DNA from: Dryomyza anilis
Taxonomy: Eukaryota > Arthropoda > Insecta > Diptera > Dryomyzidae
Length of the DNA: 64,000 nt
Reading direction: 5' to 3'
NCBI GenBank assembly: GCA_951804985.1
Contig: OX638130.1
Span: forward strand, 96,965,700 to 97,029,699
How positions within the stretch are numbered: the first letter of the stretch is position 1; each line of letters starts with the position of its first letter. The position numbers were made by a program, and so were the translations under genes. Positions 1 to 9,960 of this stretch are shown in pieces. Under the pieces are notes generated by a model. That model was given only the letters and a program-made list of their open reading frames with translations, was not told the DNA's origin and did no database searches.

Positions 1-965
1 TTTGTATTGCTGCCACATGGCGCTGGCAAGTGCAAAATGCATGAAGGTATTTATTGGATTTAATGATGTTTTTTTTTCGTTTATTTTTTTTGTTTTTTGC
101 TGCGGATATGGGCGGCAGTGTAAACCAAACGTTGTGTGGCCAGCGAAACAAACAGACAGATGGAGCTGCAGACGGACAAAAACACTGACTGACTGACTGA
201 CAGAAAGGCTGCAGCGATTGCAACGTGCTTTAAGCCATTTGGTAAAAGGAAACCTTATTCGTTCATCTTGCTTTTGATGTATTTTTATTTTATTTTTATT
301 TCTTCTACTGCAGTCATTTTCAGCAAGGAATTGTATTTCATTAAATTTCATTGCGCTGCGTTCTGCTGCTGCTTCTACTGCTCCTGCTGCTTTCGACTGT
401 TGCCTGCCTGCCTACCTACTGACTCAAGTGATTCTTATCGCATAAACACTTTGGCATTTCTCACCTCTCAATGAGTTTCAAATTAAGCAGCGCCGTCGCC
501 TGCCAAGTAGGTGCCATTGCATTGCATTCAGTTTTTGGTAGTATGAACTGCTGGAGCAGTTGGAAGGGGTCCTTACAAGCAACCAACCGAATGGCAAAGG
601 CTACAGTCTGACCCTACACGAGCAGTGATGACGCGTCATGACAAAGCACGCTTTTGGCGAAAGGTTTCCTTTTGGACGTTTTATTTTTTATTTATTTTTT
701 TTGGAGGTGGCACAAGGTGTTGAAAATCAGGCGTGAAATTAATTGCGAAAAAAGGGCCACGTAATGTTAAAGGCTTAAAAGTTAAGTGCTGGAAAATGCT
801 TCAGCTGTTCTCGATAGTTTTTGGCGCAGTAGTTTACGACAGCGCTTTTAATTAAGTCAACTAACGTTTGTATATTTATTATAGGAAAAACTTGTAAAGT
901 GTTGTAATTTAAAATTTCCAAAGTTCAATTATTTAAAAAAATGTATTCTTAAGCCTGATCACACG
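1..965. other. Unique AT-rich non-coding stretch
   Basis: I see no gene here. The two short open frames have fly-like low-complexity composition (Cys/Phe/Ser from TGC and TTT runs) and no recognisable domain. There are short simple tracts: a GACT run near 183-202 and TGC-rich sequence near 358-400. The texture resembles fly intron or intergenic DNA. Confidence 0.5.
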
Positions 966-969
966 ATTG

Positions 970-1622
970 AATAAACAATCAACTTTTGAATCCATTTTCA
1001 AAATAATTTTAATATCTATCGTGTGATTGCATAGTTTTCCATACAAAAATTGCACACAAAAATATCTTGTTTGATGCAAACACTAATGCAAACAAATACT
1101 TGAAGTGTTTGAAATATTATTTGCAATAACCAATTTGACTGATTTAAAGCAAATAGTCAAATTATTAATCGAAAACATCTTAATATTTGTACCAAACTAA
1201 ATACATTTTTTTTCTCTTTTACTGTAACCACTCTTGATTACACAAAAGTGTTTTCCATAAATACTTCTATGGCTATTTAAAATTTACCATTTAAGACAAA
1301 TAAATGCAGTAGTTAACAAAAGTATTGAATGTGTTTTGGAGAAATAATTAATTGAACACTTACAAAGTGTGTAACGTAAACAATTAAAGTGTTTACGACA
1401 AATAAATTACTATATGTTACAAATACTAATAATTTGAAGTGTTTGCAGGAAACAGTCATTATTTATGGCAAATTATATAAAATTATAAGTCTTAAGTGGA
1501 AATAATAAGTTCTCACTACAAACGTTTGATTGTTTACGGCAAATAATTCGTAAACAATCCTATTTTGTGTGTTTGTGCAAAATCACACGATTGATATTAA
1601 ATTATTTGAAAATTGATTTAAT
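970..1622. mobile_element. Inverted-repeat element, about 650 bp, non-autonomous
   Basis: Sequence at 985-1030 recurs inverted at 1580-1622. Both arms carry the string ATCRATCGTGTGATT-like core next to a run resembling TTTTCAAAATAATTT. The interior is not coding and holds several degenerate copies of a motif like AAGTGTTTACGRCAAATAA (near 1098, 1390, 1437 and 1531). The arrangement fits a decayed MITE or foldback element. Superfamily is unknown, and no clear target-site duplication was found. Confidence 0.5.
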
Positions 1623-1719
1623 AGTTTATTATTTCGACGCCTCTTACGAAAACCCACACGTTTCAATTTGCTTACGAAAAACGGCACTTTAAAATAAATT
1701 TTCATTAAAACAAGCATAT

Positions 1720-2795
1720 ATTTATTTTATCCACGAGAAGAAGCATTAAATTGTTTTAGCCACGAAAAGAACTTCATTCCCATTTTCTCCACAAACAGAA
1801 ACACATTTATATTGTATCTACGAACAAAAGCACATTTTTAATTTCACCACGAATAAAAGCATATACGTATTTTCGATACAGATATCCCAATAGACAATTT
1901 TGCGGGTAAGAAGTCACAAAATGTTGATGATGGAGGTGATATTGTATTACAAATAAATTTGTTGATTTTTCATTGATGACATGGTTTCCAGGTGTGTTAC
2001 TGGACGTCATTTGCGGAAACTGTTCCAAGAAACTATTCCCATAGGCATATATGTATAAACATGCAAGTACGATTCGGCTATAACCCATTTGCGTCATTGA
2101 ACTTTTTTGAAAAATGTGTTCTATTCGTATTTGGCCAGAACCAATGCCACTTGCGTCATTGGAATTTTTTTTTGGAAAATGTTCCGCCTTTGGGATTTGG
2201 CCAGAACCCACTTGCGTCATTGGACATTTCTTTGCAAAATGTATTCCTTTTGGATTTGGCCAGAACCCACTTGCGTGATTGGACAATTTTTTGGTAAAAT
2301 TTGTTCCTTTGGAATTTGTCCAGAACCCACTTGGATCATTGGACATTTTTTTGGAAAAATGTGTTCCTTTGGGATTTGGCCAGACCTACTCGCGTCATTG
2401 GAAATTTTGTTGGAAAAATTTCATCCTTTGGGATTTGGCCAGAACCCACTTACGTCATTGGGATTCGGCCACAACTCACTTGCATCATTGGACAATTTTG
2501 GGGAACCTTTTTCCAAAAAAAATTTTCCAAGTGGGTTCTGGCCAAATCCCAAAGGAAAAATTTTTACAAAAAATTGTCCAATGACGCAAGTGGGTTCTGG
2601 CCAAATTATAAAGGAGCTCTTGTGCACAAACAGTCTACTGGGATAACTTTCTTGAATAAATATATATGCTTTTATTCTTGGGAAAATGATAGATGAACTT
2701 TTTTTCATAGCTAAATGTAAAAGTGTTTCTTTTCGTGGTGAAAATAGAGTTATACTTCATTTCGTGGCTATAAAACATATATGCTTAATTTCTTG
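1720..2795. mobile_element. Foldback (FB-like) element with internal tandem repeats
   Basis: The outer arms are inverted copies: 1722-1815 contains CCACGAAAAGAA-type motifs spaced by T-rich DNA, and 2715-2795 contains the complementary TTTCGTGGTG/TTTCGTGGCT motifs. Inside are about seven tandem units of about 60 bp, then one to two units in the opposite orientation at 2520-2612. Long inverted arms built from tandem repeats are the hallmark of Drosophila FB elements. Membership of that family is inference; only the architecture is seen. Open frames on both strands are repeat by-products. Confidence 0.6.
2090..2612. repeat. 60-bp tandem repeat, about 7 direct plus inverted copies
   Basis: The unit reads roughly ATTGGACATTTTTTTGGAAA, then a TGTTCC segment, then TTTGGGATTTGGCCAGAACC and CACTTGCGTC. 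Copies begin near 2098, 2158, 2218, 2278, 2338, 2398 and 2455. After 2500 the direction flips: TGGGTTCTGGCC occurs at 2532 and again near 2591. The flip makes the centre of the foldback element a hairpin. Confidence 0.8.
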
Positions 2796-2803
2796 GTGCT
2801 CTG

Positions 2804-2866
2804 GACTGCGGCCTTAAAAGTCTCATATCACAGGTTCAAATCTGTGCTGGTACCGTCAATGCATGT
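2804..2866 (+). other. Possible degenerate tRNA-like segment
   Basis: The segment contains a B-box-like GGTTCAAATCT flanked by CACAG/CTGTG, which pair as a five-base stem. The upstream A box is poor and the cloverleaf does not close cleanly. It could be a relic of a tRNA-derived SINE head or a chance match. Confidence 0.2.
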
Positions 2867-2969
2867 ATGTATATATAAAATGTAAAAGCGTCAAAATATG
2901 TAATAAATAAAATAAGCAAACCTTTTAAATATGAAAACTATTATTTTATTTATTCAAAATAATAAAAAA

Positions 2970-3660
2970 CTAGCTGGACCCGTGCACGACTCGTGCCAAG
3001 ATTTTGTGAATTCAAAGATATGGAGCGATATTATTAATATAAATAACATTTTTATTATTTATATCAGGGACCCGTGTTTCGTGGACGTTTTTTATTGGTT
3101 TTAGTAACGTAGTAACCAAAAACATACTAATTATCCGATAAAACAACTTTTCTCATAGACAATTCATTCTCAGACTGTGCTTCCCCGTAGAATTATTTCC
3201 AGTAGAATTCTTTCCCGTAGAATTCTTCCCCGTAGAGTTTATCCCAGTAGAAGTTTTAGTGTGGTTAGTTTTAGTGTGGTTAGTTTTAGTGTGGTGAGTT
3301 CTAGTGTGGTGAATTTTAGTGTGGTGAGTTTAAGTGTAGTGAATTTTAGTGTGGTCAGTTTAAGTGGGTCAATTTGAATATGGCGAGTTTTATTGTGGTG
3401 AAATTTAGTGTGGTGAGTTTTATTGTGGTGAATTTTAGTGTGGTGAATTTTATTGTGGTGAGTTTTAGTGTGGTGAAATTTAGTGTGTTGAATTTTAGTG
3501 TGGTGAGTTTTTGTGTGGTGAATTTTAGGGTGGTGAATATTAGTCTGGTAAATTTTAGTGTTTTGAGTTTTAGTGTGGTGAATTTTAGTGTGGTGAATTT
3601 TAGTGTGGTGAATTTTAGTGTGGTGAATTTTAGTGTGGTTGATTTTGTTTTCTATCCTTT
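2970..3660 (+). mobile_element. Non-autonomous element G, copy 1, with 15-bp minisatellite
   Basis: It begins CTAGCTGGACCCGTGCACG and shares its first ~90 bases with the copy at 45.4 kb, including CAAGATTTTGTGAAT-like and TGGAGYGATNTTATTAATRT-like strings. Both copies then run into CCCCGTAGAATTCTT repeats and a 15-bp minisatellite. Copy 1 has about 110 extra bases at 3065-3175. It has no protein domain. The right end is lost at the LTR-derived hairpin that follows. Confidence 0.6.
3240..3645 (+). repeat. 15-bp minisatellite (TTTTAGTGTGGTGAA)n
   Basis: About 26 units of 15 nt with point variants (GAG for GAA, TGT for AGT). The unit length is a multiple of three and one frame lacks stops, so it gives an apparent Val-Val-Asn-Phe-Ser repeat protein. 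The same unit is expanded independently in the copy at 45.6 kb. Confidence 0.9.
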
Positions 3661-3670
3661 TTATTTTTCT

Positions 3671-4084
3671 GTTGTTTTTGAGTTATAGCTTAAGTTTTGT
3701 GCCATTACTTTTGTTTTTGTATTTGATTTTTGCTTTCGAAGTCGAAGCGTGTCGAACCTTGTCGAACTGATGTCTTCAGTATATAAGGGCGCCGCTTCTG
3801 AGGCACAGCACTTCTGTAGTAATTGGACAGTAGTCGACTACATCTCGTGTGAGAACAATGTCAAGTTAAATAGTGAATGTCCACTATTTAACTTGACATT
3901 TTTCTCACACGAGATGTATTCGACCACTGCTGTGCCTCAGAAGCGGCGCCCTTATATACTGAAGACATCAGTTCGACAAGATCAGTTATAAGAATTTGTT
4001 ATTAGTAAAGTTGTTTATTGAAGTGAATTAATAAAGTTTACTGTTATAATTTAAACCAAACATTAGAGTGTTTTTATTTTGTAC
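3671..4084 (+). mobile_element. Solo LTR fragment with internal inverted duplication
   Basis: A TATA-like box (TATATAAGG at 3779-3787) lies in the first part. The tail at 3987-4084 has AATTAATAAAGTT, a plausible poly(A) signal, followed by a T-rich end. This is the layout of a retrotransposon LTR promoter/R/U5 region. Between them lies a large perfect hairpin. No internal retrotransposon domains flank it, so it is a solo or broken LTR. Boundaries and superfamily (Ty3-like?) are inferred. Confidence 0.45.
3758..3980. repeat. Near-perfect hairpin, ~100-bp arms, 6-nt loop
   Basis: Left arm 3758-3875 and right arm 3882-3980 are reverse complements. The main difference is a 19-nt stretch (3811-3829) present only on the left; otherwise there are a few mismatches (for example in GTAGTCGACTA versus TGGTCGAATA). 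The TATA-like box and the CTTCTGAGGCACAGCA string occur in both arms, pointing in opposite directions. Confidence 0.9.
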
Positions 4085-4794
4085 ACAATCCAAAGAACAG
4101 TTTTCCGTAGACTGAATTTTCGTATCAATATTTTATTTGATCTTCTCCTTCACATTTTACTATAGATTGCACAAGTGTTCACACTTTTCTCCAATGCAAA
4201 TCGAGTAGATTTGGAAAAATTGGGTAATCAGTATAATGGAGTAGAATTCAAAATAATGCAAAATGGAGTAGATAGGAGTAGAAAATTATGAGAAAGAAGT
4301 AGAAAATCATACTTCCGGAGCAGATTTTAAAAATACAAATGAAATCGAGTAGATTAGGGATGCCCAACTCGCCTGTCCGCGGTTGACTGTGCGGGCAATC
4401 GAGTTAGGGATGTCCAAAATACATCGATGTTTTAAAAACATTCGCTTTGAAACATCGATAAGCCACAGAATCTATTCGATATTTCGATGTATTTTTTCGA
4501 TATATCGAATCACTCTTGAATTCATATTTGCGAATCGGAACTAGCTAAATTTAATTTAATTTGATTATTTATGGAATTATTTTTAAATTAAAGACTTTAA
4601 ATTACCATTTGCTTCAAACATGGTTTTTTATATTTTTTTCAAAATGACATAATATGGACTTAGACAATTTTGATTTCCAACGCCATAATTAGTTTGTATA
4701 ATAAGAAAATATTTCAAGTCAAACACTTATCTATTTTAATCTAACATATATTATTTTGGTTATTTGACATATTTTGACATATAAAAACTTATAA

Positions 4795-5387
4795 AGGCGA
4801 GTTTACACGATAGAGAAAATAGCTAGAGATAGAGAAAAATAGAGCAAAAAATCTCATAGACCCTAGTAAAAATTTGCCCGATACGCCATCGGGAAATGAT
4901 CGGGTTTTCGTTGGGTAAGCCCTATTAGAGAAAATATGATCATTGCCTTTGCATGCCCTTATCATGCTTACCATAGCAGGGTTTCCATTATCTAAACAGT
5001 CAATGTTCCCGATCATAGCTACATTATTTGTTCCTCATAACAAAATTAGCATCAGGCAATGATCGAGGTTAATGAGAGAAACCCTATTAAAATCGGGCTC
5101 AGACAAGGCAATTGTCGGGTAAATATTAAAATGGGGAATTTCCCGATCAGTACATGATCATGGCCTGAGGTCAATACATGATCAGGACACTGCGTTACAA
5201 GGACATTATGGGCCTCGTCATATCCCGATCATCTCAAATAATAACATGATCACTTCATGACCATGGCCCTACCAAAATTTCTACTAGGGAGAGCTGTGTA
5301 AACACTACATAGAGGCCCACGTAGTGATCTCTTCGGTAGATTTGTTTTCTCTATCTCAACTAATTTCTCTATCGTGTATTCGAGCCT
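4795..5387. mobile_element. Small inverted-repeat element D, TAA-flanked
   Basis: The terminal repeat AGGCGAGTTTACACGATAGA at 4795 pairs with the inverted copy ending CGAGCCT at 5387. The match continues for about 40 bases with mismatches. Flanking TAA at 4792-4794 and 5388-5390 could be a 3-bp duplication, as in PIF/Harbinger elements; that assignment is an inference. Confidence 0.6.
4861..5289. mobile_element. ATGATC-rich MITE E, full copy
   Basis: It starts CCCTAGTAAAAATTT and ends AAATTTCTACTAGGG, an inverted terminal repeat. The interior is rich in GATCAT/ATGATC and CCCGATCA motifs. Part of it recurs inverted at 23392-23680, and a short relative with the same ends lies at 22979-23114. 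No protein is encoded. Confidence 0.7.
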
Positions 5388-5524
5388 TAAAATCTTCATA
5401 AAATTTGAAATTATTTACTTAATAATTTTATATTCGATGAATCGAAAACATCGATGTAACGAGTCAATGTACTATATCGATCAAAATATCGATATTTTTT
5501 TCAGATGGACATCTTTAATCGAGT

Positions 5525-6558
5525 GCTAGGCGAGGGGTATCTGCGGGCAGAAGTAAGCGGGATTTAAGTGCAGCATTTTGGAGAAATTCCGGGAAATTTA
5601 AATATATTTTTAAGAGTTTAATTATTTCAGATTGTATATTGTTTTTTTTTTTTAATTACTAATATACAAAATAATTTTAAATAATTATTCATATCTTTTT
5701 CATAACACTTATATAATTTTCGGTGGCAAATTTTTTTTATTATTTGTTATTTTGTAAAAGGTTTTGGGATATAACATTTGTGTCTAAAGTGATTAAAATC
5801 TCAAACTCAACTATATTCTAAAATATTTATTTATTTCACATTTCTGTCCTATTTTACTTAAGAAATAATGCAACACTGAAGGAAAGCGAGTGCGATGAGA
5901 GTACGGTGTAACATAAAAAAGTAAAGAGAATTATTAATATTTGTTTTTTTTTAATTAATAAGATTTATTATAGTATATATTAATCGTTTACATACAAGGT
6001 ATAAAATAATAAATGATAATATAAATATTTAAATCATAAATAAAATGCTATGTTCTACTGTGCGCAGTCGACGTTAACTCTGCGCATTCAACCCCAATGG
6101 AAAATAGAAATTGTCGACTAATTCTCAAATTAACTTTTTTTAGTTATTTTTAATTAAAGCACTCATTATTTTAATCTATACAATAAAAAAAACAACATAA
6201 ACATTATTTTTTGAACAGTACTACATATATTTTTAAACGATTTGTTGCAATTGTGGAAATATCTAAAAATTGACTATTATTCTATCTTAAATAAATTTAA
6301 ATGCCCCAAAATAAGTTTCAGATTAAAAAAAAAACACTTAATAATTTTATTTTACATTAATTATGTTGCCTTTATATAATAATGATACATTTAACAATGT
6401 CTACTGGGTTCATTAGTACAAAGCACCGTCGGCCTACACGCATGAAGTCGCACGCTTTCGCAGGTCACACGAACTTATATTCGCTGCACTCGCTCTAACT
6501 CTAAAAATTCTGTCACTATTTTCGCTTCACCGATCTTCCCCTGGCCTCGCGGGCTAAC
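5525..6558. other. Interior of element A, no gene
   Basis: AT-rich sequence with no recognisable coding content. It appears to be part of hAT-like element A because it lies between its termini, outside C and B2. Confidence 0.5.
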
Positions 6559-7556
6559 CAGTATTCTCATTCTACTCCAATCGGAGTAGATCTACTCCAT
6601 TTCATTTGTATTTTTAAAATCCACTCCTCTACTCCGGTAGTAGTATTTTCTACTCCTGTCTCATAATTTTCTACTCCCCTTTACTGAAATCTAAAGGGTT
6701 TTTCAATAAGAGCGCCACAAAAGTTTTTTTCAAGGGTTTTTCAACAGTGACGCTACAAAAGTAGAGCGACAGGGACAGCAAACGACGCCATATTCTTGTC
6801 GTTCCTTTGACATTTCTCTTCAGTAAGGTTTGCCATTTCATGATGGAAAGATATACGAGCCAACACTGAGTCGAAATTATTAAAATTGACTACCGAAATT
6901 CGAATTCGTATATCTTTCCATCATGAAATGGCAAACCTTACTGAAGAGAAATGTCAAAAGAGCGGCAAGAAATATGGCGTCGTTTGCTGTCCCTGTCGCT
7001 CTACTTTTGTAGCGTCCCTGTTGAAAAACCCTTTACTTCCTTTGCTAGCATTGCTTATTGTTTTTATTTTGGGAAGAAAATGTTTTTAATGCCTCAAATA
7101 AAATGTCATTATTATAATTATTCTAATAATTACGATCGCTTATCTGTAAAATAAATGTAAACTTGTTGTTCTTGTCGTTAAATTGTAGAAGTTATAATTA
7201 AAATATACCTGTATCATCTTTATTAAGGTAATTTGAATACATCATGTATTTGATTGGATGTTCCAGATACACCCCAACTCTAGAACATACCACAGTGTAA
7301 ACTTCAGCATTATAGAAAATCCATAAAATAACAAATGAATAAATGTTAAAAATTGACAAATCTATTAATTTTTTTTTTGAAATCTAATAAAATAATGCAT
7401 ATTTCCCTTTTCATTAAATTTACTACTACATTTAATTTTCTACTACATTTAACTGAAATCTACTACATTTTGCAATATTTTCAATTCTACTCTTTTTTAC
7501 TCATTTCTTCTCCCCACATTCTACTCCATTTGCATTGGCGAAAAGTGTGAACACTG
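6559..7556. mobile_element. hAT-like element B2 with 8-bp duplication, inserted in A
   Basis: The ends are CAGTATTCTCATTCTACTCC and ...GCGAAAAGTGTGAACACTG. The flanks GGGCTAAC (6551-6558) and GGGCTGAC (7557-7564) are an 8-bp duplication with one change. The 6566-6690 segment is the reverse complement of B1 at 4225-4354, with repeated GGAGTAGA/TCTACTCC. A mariner-derived MITE is inserted at 6694-7033. It has no transposase. Confidence 0.75.
6694..7033. mobile_element. Mariner-derived foldback MITE, copy 1
   Basis: TA dinucleotides flank it (6692-6693 and 7034-7035). The ends are AAGGGTTTTTCAATAAG and TTGAAAAACCCTT. Arms 6760-6870 and 6895-7025 are inverted copies of the transposase-5'-end plus terminal repeat of the mariner at 57.8-57.97 kb, including the start-codon region. 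The left terminal repeat occurs twice in tandem (6694 and 6733). The open frame across the right arm is a by-product. Confidence 0.85.
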
Positions 7557-7639
7557 GGGCTGACATCATGCCCGTACGGTCTGAGTTAGGCATCCCTAGA
7601 GTAGATCTACTCCGATCGGAGTAGAATGAGAACACACTA

Positions 7640-8760
7640 GTTTAATAGTAAACTGTTTGCTATGTCAAATAAAAGGATGCTGTAAAAGTTTGCTAAAATT
7701 TTACAATCAGAGTTTTCTATTAATAGCAAACTATTTATTTTGAGTGTAACAAATGGCTCAAAATGGCATATTTTCCAAGCAAGTTGTCTGACGTTTAAAA
7801 AATAAAGCTGTGCTTCCTACCACTCTCACGGAATTTCACACCTTAACCGTGAGTCTTTAAATTTCATTATGTTTGCAAATCATTAAAACCTAAGAAATTG
7901 CGCGCCAATCAAGGGACCGTGAACTGCGCCTAAAACAACAATATGTCTGGAGCTACAGCAGGTTCATAACGACATGTGGAATTTTGTAGTACCTTATATT
8001 GTATACTTTTGTACAATAACTGCAAAATTAGTAATCACATAGGTCTCAAGAATAATAATAAAAACAAATTATTTAAGAACGTGTTTATAACCTACACTTT
8101 TTGCTACTGTTTGAAATACTAAGGGTTACTTTCTGTTCAAGTGGTAATTAATGCCATGGGCGTCACTTACATTTGATTTGTAACGCCTTTAAAAGGTTAT
8201 ACGTTGCAAAAACTCGCAAAAAAAATCTATACGTTTATAGACCTTAAGGTTTAAGAATATCTTAATGTTTACTTAGTTTGGGTCCATTGCTGATTGCGTT
8301 AATTGCCACTCGATGCAGTGGTACCTAGTAAGGAGATGCATCTGTCTGTAACGCGGTGCTAATTAAAGCCACTCGATTTCATTTTGTGTCATTGCACGAT
8401 GCAAACAATTTGCCATCTGTTGAAGAACAAGTAATTGCATTGTGGTAAATTAACTTAAAATGTAAATTGTTTCCTATATCAATATTGATATAGTGATCGG
8501 TTCTCTATAGAAAAAAAGTTCATTATGAGGACTACAATAATCTGTTTGAAAGATTAGCCAGACTATTTTCTTGAAAAGGTAAAACGAAAGATAATAATAT
8601 CGATATTCTTGTTCAAGTATTAAAATTTTTAGTGATAATTTCTAAATTTTGCAAAATATTAGAAGATTTTGTTAAATAATTGATGTCAAGATATTAATAT
8701 AAAAATGCAAAAAAATTTATTTCTAGTGAAAAATTGTTTTAAGTGCAAAATTAAAATATG
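7640..8760. other. Non-coding spacer
   Basis: I see no gene here. A moderately GC-balanced patch at 8280-8450 contains two related strings around GCCACTCGAT (8308 and 8371). The rest is AT-rich. Confidence 0.4.
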
Positions 8761-9960
8761 AAAAATTTAATTTATAGTCAATATTAAATTTTTAGTGGAA
8801 AAATATTTTATTTTTGTTGACAAATTTAGTTTTTAGTGAAAAACTGAATTTTTTGTCAGAATTGAAATTTTAATTGAATTTTAAGTAAAAATTTGAATTT
8901 TTAGTGAACAATTGAATTTTTAGTGAAAAATTGAATTTTTAGTGAAATATTGAATTTTTAGTGAAAAATTGAATTTTTAGTGAAAAATTGAATTTTTAGT
9001 GAAAAATTGAATTCATAGTGAAAAATTGCATTTTTAGTGATAAATTGAATTTTTTGTGAAAATTTGAATTTTTTGTGAAAATTTAATTTTTAGTGAAAAA
9101 TTGAATTATTAGTGAAAAATTGAATTTTTAGTGAAAAATTGAATTTTTAGTGAAAAATTGAATTTTTAGTGAAAAATTGAATTTTTAGTGAAAAATTGAA
9201 TTTTTAATGAAAAATTGAATTTTTAGTGAAAAATTGAATTTTTGGTGAAAAATTGAATTTTTAGTGAAAAATTGAATTTTTAGTGAAAAATTGAATTTTT
9301 AGTGAAAAATTGAATTTTTAGTGAAAATTTGAATTTTTAGTGAAAATTTGAATTTTTAGTGAAAATTTGAATTTTTAGTGAAAATTTGAATTTTTTGTGA
9401 AAATTTGAATTTTTAGTGAAAATTTGAATTTTTAGTGAAAAATTGAATTTTTAGTGAAAATTTGATTTTTTAGTGAAAATTTGAATTTTTAGTGAAAAAT
9501 TGAATTTTTAGTGAAAAATTGAATTTTTAGTGAAAAATTGAATTTTAAGTGAAAAATTGAATTTTTAGTGAAAAATTGAATTTTTAGTGACAAATTGAAT
9601 TTTTAGTGACAAATTGAATTTTTAGTGAAAAATTGAATTTTTAGTGAAAATTTGAATTTTTAGTGAAAATTTGAATTTTTAGTGAAAATTTGAATTTTTA
9701 GTGAAAATTTGAATTTTTAGTGAAAATTTGAATTTTTAGTGAAAATTTGAATTTTTTTTTAGTGAAAATTTGAATTTTTAATGAAAATTTGAATTTTTTT
9801 TTTAGTGAAAATTTGAATTTTTAGTGAAAATTTGAATTTTTTAGTGAAATATTAAATTTTTAGTTTAAAATTGAATTTTTAGTGAAAAACTGAATTTTCA
9901 ATTGAACATTTTTATTTCTAATAAAAAAAATTTATATTTAGTGAAAAACTGAATTTTGAG
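8760..9960 (+). repeat. 19-bp minisatellite array 1, + orientation
   Basis: About 55-60 units of GAATTTTTAGTGAAAAATT. Edges are degenerate (8760-8880 and 9840-9960) and the core at 8880-9840 is regular. Sub-blocks carry shared variants, such as AAAATTTG for AAAAATTG at 9320-9480 and 9640-9840, which suggests local copying of neighbouring units. The unit is nearly self-complementary: AATTTTT, spacer AGTG, AAAAATT. Confidence 0.95.

Larger units (their letters stand above)
4405..5516. mobile_element. hAT-like element C with exact 8-bp target-site duplication
   Basis: The 8-bp AATCGAGT is repeated at 4397-4404 and 5517-5524. The ends are TAGGGATGTCC and GGACATCTTT. Subterminal regions are rich in ATCGAT/ATATCGAT on both sides. 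The terminus is almost the same as that of element A, so one hAT transposase could have mobilised both (inference). There is no coding content, and element D is nested inside. Confidence 0.8.
4355..7598. mobile_element. hAT-like element A with exact 8-bp target-site duplication
   Basis: The ends are TAGGGATGCCCAACTC at 4355 and the inverted ...GAGTTAGGCATCCCTA ending at 7598. The 8-bp GAGTAGAT is duplicated exactly at 4347-4354 and 7599-7606. An 8-bp duplication and a TAGGGATG-type terminus are typical of hAT transposons. No transposase is visible, and the interior is filled with other insertions (C at 4405-5516 and B2 at 6559-7556). Confidence 0.8.
4171..7634. mobile_element. hAT-like element B1, split by later insertions
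   Basis: The left part is 4171-4354, with terminus AGTGTTCACACTTTTCTCC and internal GGAGTAGA repeats. The right end is 7607-7634 (GGAGTAGAATGAGAACACACT). Both ends match the termini of a second copy, B2, at 6559-7556. Element A (4355-7598) sits inside it. It is non-coding. I could not find a convincing target-site duplication for this copy. Confidence 0.55.

Noticed and set aside
2107..2708. 179-codon frames on both strands in the foldback element
   Set aside because: They are translations of the 60-bp tandem repeat in overlapping frames on both strands.
2804..2866. A functional tRNA gene
   Set aside because: Only the T-arm-like part is convincing; the acceptor and D arms do not form.
3177..3688. 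Val-Val-Asn-Phe-Ser repeat frames at 3.2-3.7 and 45.6-45.8 kb as a secreted repeat protein
   Set aside because: Frames come from a 15-bp minisatellite within a non-coding repeated element; no consistent start, signal peptide or other domain.
3749..3991. 80-codon frame across the LTR hairpin
   Set aside because: It reads through a palindrome; the second half is the complement of the first, so it cannot be an evolved protein.
4789..5016. 75-codon minus frame
   Set aside because: It lies wholly within small inverted-repeat elements D and E.
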